A DNA stretch of 64,000 nucleotides. It comes from Litsea cubeba (lineage: Eukaryota; Streptophyta; Magnoliopsida; Laurales; Lauraceae). The stretch covers positions 48,289,306 through 48,353,305 of the forward strand of contig CM022948.1 in the NCBI GenBank assembly GCA_012931725.1. The letters are read 5' to 3'. The notes under the pieces are model-generated. The model was not told the DNA's origin, did not search any database, and worked only from the letters and a program-made list of their open reading frames with translations. Shown piece by piece: positions 36,083-46,805 of this stretch. Position 1 is the first letter of the stretch. Every line of letters starts with the position of its first letter. The position numbers and the translations under genes are program-made.

Positions 36083-39000
36083 TCAGATTTCAGGGCAAGG
36101 GCCAATGCCCAAATGATGTCTTAGTTTAATAAATCTTTCATTTCCAAGGGGTTTAGTAAACAGGTCAGCCAATTGAGAATCAGTTGGAACAAAAAGTAAC
36201 TCAATAGAGCCTTGGTCAGCATGATCACGCAAAAAGTGATAGCGAATGTCAATGTGTTTTAGTGCGAGAATGCTGAACAGGATTTTTAGATATGCTAATG
36301 GCACTTGAGTTATCACACATGATAGGCATACAATGTTGTGGGACATTATAATCTAACAAGGTTTGTTTCATCCACAACAATTGAGCACAACAGCTACCTG
36401 CAGCTATGTATTCAGCTTCTGCAGTAGACAAGGATACTGAATTTTGCTTTTTGCTATGCCAAGCTACTAAGCAATTTCCTATGAAGTAGCAACATCCACT
36501 GGTGCTTTTCCTATCATCTATTGATCCCGCCCAATCAGCATCACTATATCCAATCAATTGTAAAGATGAGTCACAAGGATACCAGATGCCATAATGTGAT
36601 GTCCCATTGATATATTTAAAGATACGTTTAACAGCTTTGAGATGGGATTCACGAGGATCCGATTGATATCTGGCACAGATTCCAACACTGAAAGAGAGAT
36701 CAGGTCTACTAGCAGTAAGATAGAGAAGGCTTCCTATCATACTACGATAGAGTTTTTGGTCTACTTTGGTGCCTTTGAGGTCACTAGACAGTTTTGAAGT
36801 AGATCCCATGGGGTTGATATTAGGCTTGGAGGTTTCTAGACCAAACTTCTTAACAATTTCTAAGGCAAATTTGGATTGGCTAAGAAAAATTCCTCGCTCG
36901 GTTTGGTTGACCTGGAGACCTAAGAAGAACTGCAGGGGACCGACTAGACTCATCTCAAAGGTGGAGCTCATTAACTCTGAGAATCCTTGAGCCAATTTGT
37001 CTGATGTGGATCCAAACACTATGTCATCAACATAGACTTGAGCTACAAGAATGTCTTGATCAATTTTCTTGATAAACAAGGTCTTATCAACTTTCCCACA
37101 ATTAAAATCATTTTCAATCAGATGAGTTGTGAGCTTTTCATACCAAGCCCTTGGTGCTTGTTTTAATCCATAAAGAGCTTTCTTGAGTTTGTAGACATAC
37201 TCAGGATGATGAGGGTCCTCAAAGCCTTCTGGTTGGGTAACATAAACATCCTCTTCAATTTCTCCATTCAGGAAGGCACTTTTGACATCCATCTGAAATA
37301 GTTTAATTCTCATGCTACTCGCATAACTCAATAGGATCCTTATAGACTCCAATCGGGCTACAGGAGCAAAGGTTTCTTCAAAATCAATTCCTTCTATTTG
37401 GGCATATCCTTTTGCTACTAGTCTTGCCTTGTTTCTCACAACATTACCAGATTCATCTGATTTGTTCTTGTATATCCACTTAGTACCAATTGGATTTTTC
37501 TCTGTAGGTAATGGAACAAGATCCCAAACATTATTTTTCTTAAATTGATTCAATTCTTCTTGCATAGCTTCCATCCATTCTGATTTTGATTCAGCTTCTG
37601 AAAAATTCTTGGGCTCAATTTGAGAGACAAAAGAGTAATGTGCACATAAGTTATGAACTTGTCTCCGGGTCATGACCCCACTACTGATATCTCCAATAAT
37701 ATTCTCCAATGTATGATCTTTCATGAGTTTGGTTGGAACTGTAGCTTTGGATGGGATGATATCATTTTTGGCTTTAGGAGTTGGTTGATCAGTAACATAT
37801 TCAACTTCATCATCATATTGAAGAGTTCTTCCAATTTGATTCATATCATCGATGACAACATGAGCTGACTCCATTATGGTCATAGTTCTATGATTAAACA
37901 CTCTGTAAGCTTTGCTCCTTTCAGAATAGCCTAGGAAGATTCCTTCATCAGAATTAGGCTCGAATTTCTCCAACTGCTCCCTATCTCTTAGAATATAACA
38001 TTTGCTTCCGAACACTTTCAAATACCCTAAATTAGGTTTTCTTTCAAAATAAAGCTCATACGGGGTCTTGTTGGTATTCTTGGTGAGATAGACTCTATTT
38101 ATAATATAGCAGGCAGTGTTCACAGCTTCAGCCCATAGATTACGAGGAAGATTCTTTTCATTGAGCATGGTCCTAGCCATTTCTTGAATCACTCTATTTC
38201 TTCTTTCTGCTACTCCATTTGTTGAGGAGTCTTAGGAGCTGAATATTGATGATTGATCCCATGATTTTCACAAAATTTGGCAAATTTTTCATTCTCAAAT
38301 TCTCCTCCATGATCACTTCTGATCTTCTGAATTTTACAATCTTTTTCAACTTGTATCTTGTTGCAAATTCTTATGATATTGTCTACAGCATCTGATTTAG
38401 CATGGAGAAAAGCAATCCAACCAAAACGAGAATAATCGTCTACCATAACCAGAATAAATTTCTTTCCTCCAATACTTTGCACGGGTGCAGGTCCAATCAA
38501 GTCCATATGGATTAATTCTAGAGGACGAGACGACGATATATCCTTTAAACCTTTGAAACTCTTCTTTATTTGTTTACCCAGTTGGCATGCCTTACAGATT
38601 TCAGACTTTTCAGCAGACAACTTGGGAATTCCTTTCACAATCTCATTCTTGGACAGGATCTTCATCAATTTAAAGTTTATGTGACCCATCCTTTGGTGCC
38701 ATAAGTAATTCTCTTGATTTCTGGTTATCAAGCACCTAGATTCATTGTCATCACATTCTTCTATAATGTAGATATTCCCTTTTGTCCTTGACCCAGTAAG
38801 GATAACTTGGTTAGTTTTATCATTTACTACCTTGCATGAAAGCCTGTCAAAGACAACTTTGTTTCCCTTGTCACACAATTGGCTAATGCTAAGGAGATTA
38901 TGCTTCAATCCTTCCACAAGAAATACATCATTCAGAGTTGGTATTTGATCTCCCTTCACACTTCCCTTGCCAATGATTTGAGCTTTACTATTGTCTCCAC

Positions 39001-40894
39001 CATCATATTCCACTATAGAGCTGAATCTAGATCGGTCTCCTGTCATGTGTTTAGAACAACCACTATCTAAAAACCAAGTAGGATTTTCTTTTGCTTTTAA
39101 AGCGGTTTGCACTATGAGACTCTCAAGGTGTGTTTGTTTAACCATCCATCTAGACAGAGGAGATTTGTAGGGAATGGTCTTGGGGACAAATTTAAAAGAT
39201 ACTTTAGAGGGATTGTTGAGAGATAACCTATTTTTATAAGGGCAATTGGGAACCAAATGACCTCTATGATTGCAAAAATGACAAGTCCATCTAGTGGTAA
39301 AACTTCTCTCAACTATAGGTTTGCGGACACTCTTAGTAAGTATTTGAGAGCTGTCCTTCATGTTGCTAGGGGAGCCTTCAAAACCTACACCACTCTTGTC
39401 ACCATAGATTTTATGCATGCCTAACATTTGATAAAACTTGTCATTTCCCAAGGTGAATTTTTCAACAATGAATTTTCCTTTGTTGAGTTTTAATTGTAAG
39501 GAGTTTGTTTCAAGTTGACTAGACTCAAGCTTGGATTGTAAGCTATGAATGTGATTTTGAGCAAGAGCTAGTTCTTTAGTTAGGGTGATGAATTTATGTT
39601 CCAAATTGACTTTGTCATTTATGGTTAGTTTCAATTCATCTTTTAGAACATTTACTTCATTGACCAGTTTTTTGGATTCTTCTTTTAACATTTTATTTTT
39701 CTTAATTAAGATCTCAGAATTTTCATATAGATCATTGTAAGCTTGTTGGATCTCAAATTCATCATCTTCTTCATGAGTTTCCTCTTCCCCTAATGTGTCA
39801 TCTATTAATGTGTTATGATCATTTATCTCTTCGACAGAGGCAATAAGAAGCCAATTAGGAGGATTTTCATCTTCATCATTCTGGGATTCATTTTTGTCAC
39901 TATCTTCATCTTCGTCATCCCAAGTTATGTTCAATGCTTTCTTTGCTTTCTTATCCCCTCTTTCAAATTCTTTAGGAGTGGAGCAATTTTGAGCAATATG
40001 TCCAAACCCCTTGCAATTATAACATTGCACATCCTTTTTGATAAAAGAACTTTTGGAACTTCTTGGAAATCTAGAGCTTTTGCTGCTTTCATCAAATTTT
40101 CTAATGTTTTTGTTATTCTTAAAGAATTTCTTAAAGTTCTTGACAAGAAGAGCATTGTCATCATCACTATCATCTTCACTTTCATTTTCATTAGTCTGAG
40201 AGGTAAAGGCAACTCCTTTCTTTTTATCTTTAACTTCAAAATCTAGTTCATATGTGAGAAGATTTCCTCTTAGCTCTTCAATTTTAATTTGATCCACATT
40301 TTTACTCTCAGTTATGGCAATAATCTTTGGTTTGAATCTTTTAGGAAGAGATCTTAGAATTTTTCTAACAGTTTTAGATTCATCCATCTTTTCTCCTAGT
40401 CCTATGAGAGAGTTGATTAATTCCATAATCTTTGTGTAGAACTCATCAAAAGTTTCCTCTTCTAGCATTTTAATATCTTCTAGCTTAGAGGTCAACATTT
40501 GAATTTTGGCTATCTTGACCTGATCTGTACCTTCATGGGTGGTCTCTAGGGTGTCCCACACTTCCTTAGCAGTATTGCAATTGACAACTCTATTGAATTC
40601 CTCTTGAGATAAGGCACAATATAAAGAGTTTTTTGCTTTAGCATTAAGATTAGCTCTATCCTTTTCCCCTTGAGTCCAAGCACTTTTAGGTTTGAGAGTT
40701 AAGGATATAATATTGCCTTCAGAATCCTTTTCTGTGGCAGTGGGTAGATGATAACCTTCTTCAATGATGTTCCACACATCTAAACTTTGAGATTCCAGGA
40801 ACACTTGCATCCTAATTTTCCAATACCTATAATGTGTTCCATTAAACAGAGGTGGTCTATTGGTGGCATTGCCCTCACCCAGATGAGATTGCAT
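36083..40894 (-). CDS. SIRE-like Copia gag-pol, two single-base frameshifts
   Basis: Gag begins MQSHLGEGNATNRPPLFNG (ATG 40894). In order: gag; knuckles CYNCKGFGHIAQNC and CHFCNHRGHLVPNC; coiled-coil stretch; protease WFLDSGCSKHMTG; integrase with HRMGH, CKACQLGKQ, MDLIGPAP and RSDHGGEF; then reverse transcriptase (YVDDIVFGS) and RNase H (STAEAEYIAA) with the usual tail LADLFTKPL, ending EI at 36083. Only two breaks are seen: one A missing in CAACAAATGG near 38212, and one extra A in CTAAAACACATTG near 36262. Both are in A runs, so they could be sequencing or assembly errors, and the real copy may be intact. Confidence 0.85.
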
Positions 40895-40965
40895 AGTGGC
40901 AACAAAAGAAACACACTTACTAGGATTCAACTCTAGGCTGTAAGACCTAAAACCAGAGCAACCTA

Positions 40966-40977
40966 GCTCTGATACCA
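40966..40977 (-). other. Primer-binding site for initiator tRNA-Met
   Basis: Minus-strand TGGTATCAGAGC, two bases inside the 5' LTR end (CTTTCA at 40980), an exact complement of the 3' end of plant initiator tRNA-Met. Confidence 0.92.
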
Positions 40978-40979
40978 AT

Positions 40980-42582
40980 TGAAAGACCAAGATCGAATCC
41001 TAGAGGGGGGGGGGGGGGGGGGGGTGAATAGGATGCAATTAAAAATTTAAGCCACTTTTAAACATTTTGATTTTTAGGTGACTTATGCTTTGATGATAGT
41101 AAGCTAGCTTCATAAAAGAGAGAGTTATTTGAGTCAATCATACACATTCAAAAGACAAACACATCTTTTAATCAAGCTCATACCCAATTAAGAGTTCAAC
41201 AATCATGAAAAGGAAAGTAACCACAAATCACCATAACACAATCAAATATAGTGGTTCGGCCAAGATGCCTACATCCACTCCCGGTAACCTTACCGGATTT
41301 CACTAGTCAATTCAAGGTTTAGGATCACCTCAAACCTTACAACCACATCATTATGCTTTTCAAGGTTAAGCATGAACCTTTACAACACTATATGTGCTTT
41401 TCAAGGCTAAGCACCAACCATTACAACATTGATTTTTCTCTTAAGTGAAATGCCTATTTGTGCATGGGTAAGAGAACAAGTAAAACACAGTGGTTTGCCT
41501 CTAGATAGGCTGAATGGACAATGATAATGTTTATGACTAATGCATGAACTAGAAAATTCACTTTCTCTTTTTAAAAAGATGTAACTTCAATTAATGCAAA
41601 GGATGATGATCAAATGTAAGAGAAAGAGTTGCATTACTCAACACATGGTTTGTCAAAAGTTCAAACTTAAAACAATTAGTTTTGAAAGTTAATGTTCAAA
41701 AACACATGTGAATGAGAAGACTTATGTTGATTTCATAATGCAAATACTTTTCAAAGATCAAGGCATGTTATGAAATGAAACAACATCTTTAGAAAAGGCC
41801 TAACACTTTGATCATGCTCAGGAAAACAAAGATTAAAAGTCTAAGCATGAAAAGAGATAGAGATTTAGAAAGCACACCCATTTTAAAGGTCAAAGATTGA
41901 AAGGTTGAAAATGCTTCCATGATCCCTTTTGAAAAGCTCTTGTAAAGTTCCTCTCCTTTGGGCTCAGATGATCTCAAAAATTCAGCAAGCTTTCCCAAAG
42001 AGAAAGTCACTTTTTATAGAAAAAGTGTTCCCAACGGATAGCTATCGGTTAGCCGAGAACTTGGTGTCGGTCAACCGATAGCTTAACGGTCATATGCAAC
42101 GGCTATATTTTTGAAAAATTTGCTGACCAAGAAACACTTGTCGGTTTGACCGACATCATCGGTCGACCGACCTTGGAACCGACTTAGGAACCGATAAAGC
42201 AAAAAGTCCAAAAATGAAGCTTTCTGATATTGGGACCGATGAACTCTCGGTCCAGAGTTTTAAGCACTATCGGTTGACCGATAGGAGCCGAGGATCTGAC
42301 CGACAGAGAAGATCTGAAAGTTGAAGCTCTCTGGAACTGGAACCGACAGTCTATCGGCTGGGCTCGGTTCTAGTGTCGGCTGACCGATAAGAGCCGACAG
42401 AGGGACCGACAGAATGTGGAAGCAGAAAACATAAAGATCTGAAGATTTTTCCAAGTAAAAACAAAGCTTATGAAAGAAAGATATGCAAGAGAAACCTAAG
42501 AAGGAGAACATGAATGAGAGAGAGATCAAGATGAGACAATGAATGCATCCAATCAAATTGCAACAAAATAAACACTCTAACA
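40980..42582 (-). repeat. 5' LTR of the SIRE-like element (1603 bp)
   Basis: Minus strand TGTTAGAGTG (42582) to CTTTCA (40980). Same sequence as 34125-35719 apart from one base, one A-run length and a G run of 20 (41005-41024). It presumably holds the element promoter; no TATA box was assigned with confidence. Confidence 0.93.
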
Positions 42583-43043
42583 ATCTCATCCTTAACATCA
42601 GCAGCATAGTTTTCCTCAAACTGAAATTTCCTACTAGCTGATGTTATTTTTGCTGCAGGTAACTGCTTCAAGGGACCTTTGGTGTGAGTATTTTGTTTCA
42701 AGATCTTCCCTTTAGGTGACACTATCATCAAAGGTTCATGTCCCCTCTCTACGTAAATAGTCAACACCTTACTGTCCTTATAATGTTCTAATAGAACATT
42801 TACATCCCTATCTGATTCAATCCGCCTTAGACCACCATCAAAATCCAATCCCGGCATCTTAAAATACATTGAATTGTTCCCTGGGTATCCTAATTCCACC
42901 ACATAATCCATGAACTCAAAAAATGATGCTTTATCCACATCAAAATCCCTGATTTCATCCACCACACCCCTAATGTATACACTATTTGGTGGGTATGTAA
43001 AATAACCACCATGGTGGAAATGAAATGTAACTTCATCAAACCT
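42583..43043 (-). pseudogene. MuDR-type transposase, N-terminal PB1-like part (upstream of the Copia insertion)
   Basis: After an acceptor TACATGCAG at 43044 the frame reads VTFHFHHGGYFTY, GVVDEIRDFDVDK, VELGYPG, MPGLDFDGGLRRIESDRDV: the PB1-like domain at the start of many plant MULE transposases. The nested Copia interrupts it at 42582/34124 after VKDE; removing the insert and one ATCTC copy leaves the frame open across the site. The first exon, upstream of an intron, is not identified. Confidence 0.75.
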
Positions 43044-44925
43044 CTGCATGTAGGATAACAAAGAAAAAACCATGTGCGATAAAACCATATGGATATAATT
43101 TTTACTATCCTTACATCAAAAAATAATATATCAAGCCATGCAAATAGCTGAAACATTATGTGTGATGGTGAAGTAAAAATACTTTAATGTCAGTGGGCCA
43201 GCATTGTATCTGATGGTGATTGGTAGGAACATCAACAATAAACAAAAGTGGCAGTGTGGTCCCCTCCAAGTGTGACTGTGGTCCCCTCCATGTGTGACTG
43301 CCACCGTGGATAACTTACAAACGTAGCAGACATGTGGGGTTTCTATTCCACCATCATCCAAACATCAACGATAAACAAAAGTGGCAGACAGGTGGGGTTT
43401 CTATTCCACCAACATTCAAACAACAACAATAATGGGCAGAAACATCAAGGTCCTACATTTTTCAAGCATTCTGAACATTACAAAAAAGTCATCCCCATTC
43501 ACCATATGAGACAAAGAAAGATCACTTTTCTAATTCACACTTCATATTAATCATGCACATCGGACAAACCCTCAAACAAAATACATGCACGTAGAGCTAT
43601 GAAACTAGGATATTTGTTCAAAATCATAAAAATAGATCAGACAAGGAATTTTTGGCTCTCGATCATTCATCTTGACTAAAATTCACCATATACCACAACG
43701 GCCAACTAGCACAGACCCTCCCACTTGAGAGAGTTTGACTCTTTCATAGTTGGTTACATGTGAAACATGTACATGCCTGTGCGTGTTTGTTTATGGAGAT
43801 TATCCTACTACTAAATTTTGACTTATGACAATCAGGTTATAATATAAGGGTGAAAGTGAAACTCGGGGCAAATTAGGTTGGATTCATAGCAAAAACCCAA
43901 AATCCATTTACTGTCCAACTTTTCTGAAGTAACTTGGGCTGAAAGTGAGTTGGATCGTTCTAAAAGCTTTAGATGTGATTGATTTTTTAGTACATTCCAA
44001 AGTCATGTAAATTAAACAGAATTAGGGAGGCATACATTAGACCCACTTCACCAAGTCACTGTTGTGGAGCTGGTCCAACACCTCTGGAAATTTCTGTGGC
44101 CAGATAGTATTTCATTCACAATGAGGCATGAGTGTTTAGGGCTCATCATCCAGTTATTTTAAGAGCTAGAGGACGACTGTACAATGTTGCCTTGTGAGCC
44201 AATTACAAAAGATTAAGTGGGTTGGAAAGGGTACAGGGGTTGTGGCAAGGGAAGAGTAAGAAGGAGAGAAGGAAAGAAGAGAGAGGGACTGCGCAGTGGG
44301 AGCGCAGCGGTTGGGAGGAAGAATAGAAGATGGAGAAAAAGAAAGAAGAAAGAGGGAGGGGAAAGGAGAGAAGAAAGAAAGGAAGGAGATGCAGGGGAGG
44401 AGAAGTGGGGAGAGGAAGAGAAGTAAGAAAGAGAAGAGGAAGTGAGGGAAGAAAAAGAAAAAGAAAGAGAAGGAAGAGAGGAAAGGGAGAAAGACAGTAC
44501 AGGGAGAGTGCGTGTGTGCAGGCGGAGTGCAGGGGCGGAGGTGATGCAAACTGTGTGCAGGGGATGGAGGTGTGTAGCTGCGCAGGGGGAGGCGTCCGGC
44601 GGCGCGAGGAGAAGGAGGTGCTGCATTCGTCTGCGATGAACGGAGAAGGGAGATGTAGAGATCTGCGCAGTGGAGGAAACCAAGTTCTATGTGGTGAGAT
44701 GATGGGCTGAGGGAGATGGGTTGCAGGAGGTGGAGATGGAAATCACCCAAAATGGAGAGGAGATGATCAAATGGATAGGGGATGATGTAATCGCCCAAAA
44801 TTGCCAGACACTATAAACCCTAACAACAAAATGAAAATGGGAAAATGAAGTTATCATGCGAATAGAGATCTTATATATGGAAGGGTAAATTCGCCATTTC
44901 CTCTATTCCATCACGGCCGTTTGTA
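43044..44925. other. Right arm of MULE 1: transposase upstream region
   Basis: No conserved coding domain. A direct repeat at about 43258-43292 (GTCCCCTCCAnGTGTGACTG twice) and another at about 43331-43410 (GTGGGGTTTCTATTCCACCA twice). The stretch 44217-44720 is strongly purine-rich on the plus strand. It should contain the transposase promoter and first exon, which I could not place. Confidence 0.45.
44217..44560 (+). repeat. GA-rich low-complexity tract
   Basis: Plus strand is almost all purine (GAAGGAGAGAAGG-type runs) for about 340 bases. Long open frames appear on both strands here, which is a composition effect. Confidence 0.8.
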
Positions 44926-45031
44926 TTTGCAATTCAACTCAAACTACAGGTAGGTTTAGTCACAAATACCAAAGTATATGGTGTACTCTGCAAAAATATC
45001 AAAGTACAGGTAGGTATAGTGCTTTTTTCCC
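44926..45031 (-). repeat. Right terminal inverted repeat of MULE 1
   Basis: Reverse-complement partner of 31964-32069, ending GCTTTTTTCCC next to the target duplication GAAACTAAAT (45032-45041). Confidence 0.9.
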
Positions 45032-45041
45032 GAAACTAAAT

Positions 45042-45315
45042 GCGCCGTCCCGGTAGTCAAAACCAAACCAATTTAGCTATACCCAACATAATGTAGCTTT
45101 AACTCTTCTTTTAAATTAAATATCAATATCGGGCTGGGCTTTGCTTACAACTATCCAAGCAGCCCGGGCTTGGGCCAGCTCTTATATCCTCATTCGGACC
45201 TGGGCCAGGCTTGGACATGCCGACCCATGAACACCTCTAACGAATATATATATAGCGGTCTATCAGCTCTAATTGAGAAGAGAAGGTAACAGTGCATGTC
45301 GTCTCGGACTAATGT
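45042..45315. other. Gap between the two MULEs, with an hAT-MITE-like remnant
   Basis: About 45130-45240 is rich in GGGC/GCCC words (CAGCCCGGGCTTGGGCC) and ends CCCATGAACACCTCTA, a terminal pattern seen in many plant non-autonomous hAT elements. No second end or target duplication found, so this is a weak call. Nothing else is recognised. Confidence 0.35.
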
Positions 45316-45324
45316 TGTTTTTTT

Positions 45325-46185
45325 GGGGATTTGACATATTGGCCCCTGCTAGACCCTAAAGTCCCAATTCCATGACTCCTACTTGGTTAATGTCACCAGA
45401 GTCGTTTGACTCTGGTCTCCCATTTTTTTTTTACTTTTTTGCCCCAGGATCCCATGATATCATGGGATCCAAATGTAAAAAGTAAAAAACAGAGTATCCG
45501 TTTAAAAATCCCTTATCACTTTTGACCTTCCCCTTTCACCCATTTTGTTTTTCCACCTTCCCCTACCTCTGCAACGAACGCCAGCCAGAACCCAAATGGG
45601 TTCTTCTTCTCCGGTCAACAGGTTTGGCGTCGACGAGAACGGCGGAAGCAATCTGATTCGTCTTCCTTGTCTCTGACTGGCAGCGATCCTTGGCCTGTAG
45701 AGGCACGATTTGTAATGTGAAATTTATGTTTCTGTAATTTGATTCTTTTTCTTGTAGTTTTTCTCTTTTGTGTTGATGTTTGGGAGATGGGTTTTCTGTT
45801 TTGGAAATGGGTTTTCATGTTTATTGATGATGAGAGCTATGTCAGGGATTGGGTTCTTTTTCCTTGTCATTTTCTTCTGGGTTGGGTGTGCAAAAAGGGT
45901 TTTCTCATTGTGTTTTGGATGGGAGAGAGATGGGTTCGAACTCTTGGATGATGTCAGAGATGGGTTTGCTATTTTAAATGTGTTTGTTTGACTCTGGAAG
46001 ATGAAAATGTGCATGAGTTCTTTTTTATTTGATGGTGATGTTTGCTTTTGTTTGATTCGTTAACTGAAAAATGTTTGCTTTGTTTTGATCAATGCAGACA
46101 AACCCTTTCTGTGTAAAGGAAGACTAGCATTGGGGAGTAACCCAGTCTTGGAGAGGATTAGAAGAGAAAAAAAAGATTGACCGTC
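45325..46185 (+). repeat. Left long terminal inverted repeat of MULE 2
   Basis: Matches the reverse complement of about 51144-52030 throughout, with indels (for example an extra segment near 51625-51660 in the right copy). It contains a 24-base perfect palindrome at 45447-45470 (half-site GGATCCCATGAT) and an ACCAGAGTC-GTTT-GACTCTGGT inverted motif at 45395-45416. Confidence 0.88.
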
Positions 46186-46805
46186 CAGTTCTGTTGTTCC
46201 ATTTTCTTTTTGTCGCTTCTCTCCTGAGTGCAATCCACATCACCGGCAGCTTCCATTGTATCCCTCGCCAACTGGCCCCATTGGTCTCCTGTAGTGTAAG
46301 GTATATGCCTTTTTCTGATCCATTTCTTTATCAATTGGGTTATGTTCTGTGCTGATAGTTGGTGTGTTGGGGCCCAACTGTGGGAGAAATCGTAGTAGTT
46401 AATTGTTGGCCCTTTTGTTTGTCTGGATCAGTTGTGTGGATGCTTGTGGAAACAGTTATGATCTTTGAAGACCTTTTAATTGTTGCCTTATTTAATTTAA
46501 TTCTTGGTTATTAAGGATTATGAAATACTTTAGGGGTCATTCGTATTTTATGCATCTTCTCGTAAATGTGATTTACATATGTAAAAAGGTTATTCTTACA
46601 AGGTACCTAGTCCTTGGGTTGACATTTAACGTATAACAATACTTGATCTGCTATCAGCAGGGAAGTATTGCAATGTAGTGTATTGCTTCAGCTTCTCATT
46701 TGTAACAAATAAGTTGGCTTTAACACCATAGATGACCTGATTATCAGGAATCCAATCAATAAAAGACATCGTCTCTGAACTTGTACATACCTCCACAGTC
46801 AATGC
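46186..46805. other. 3' region of the PMD-ULP gene inside MULE 2
   Basis: Between the stop of the PMD-ULP gene and the left terminal repeat. No domain recognised; contains no long open frame. Plus-strand text near 46190-46310 has mildly gene-like composition but no identifiable product. Confidence 0.4.

Larger units (their letters stand above)
34125..42582 (-). mobile_element. SIRE/Maximus-like Copia retrotransposon, very young
   Basis: Complete element of 8458 bases on the minus strand: 5' LTR 42582-40980, tRNA-Met primer site 40977-40966, gag-pol 40894-36083, polypurine tract next to the 3' LTR 35719-34125. Target duplication ATCTC at 34120-34124 and 42583-42587. The LTRs differ only at one base (near 34627 / 41489), one A-run length and the length of a G run (11 against 20). 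Lineage from the gag and integrase style; no env-like ORF is seen between pol and the 3' LTR. Confidence 0.92.
31964..45031 (-). mobile_element. MULE (Mutator-like) transposon 1, containing a nested Copia
   Basis: The ends are 106-base inverted repeats beginning GGGAAAAAAGCACTATACCT. The direct repeat GAAACTAAAT flanks them (31954-31963 and 45032-45041), the size expected for Mutator-type insertion. Without the nested Copia and its duplication the element is about 4.6 kb. It holds a minus-strand MuDR-type transposase remnant and a plus-strand GRF zinc-finger remnant. It cannot move by itself because the transposase catalytic part is gone. Confidence 0.88.

Noticed and set aside
42260..42619. 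Open frame crossing the Copia LTR into the transposase
   Set aside because: It spans the target duplication and simply reads transposase codons into LTR DNA; not a gene.
44166..44798. Long open frames on both strands in the GA-rich tract
   Set aside because: Purine/pyrimidine-biased low-complexity DNA lacks stops by composition; the products are Ser/Leu/Phe or Arg/Glu/Lys strings.
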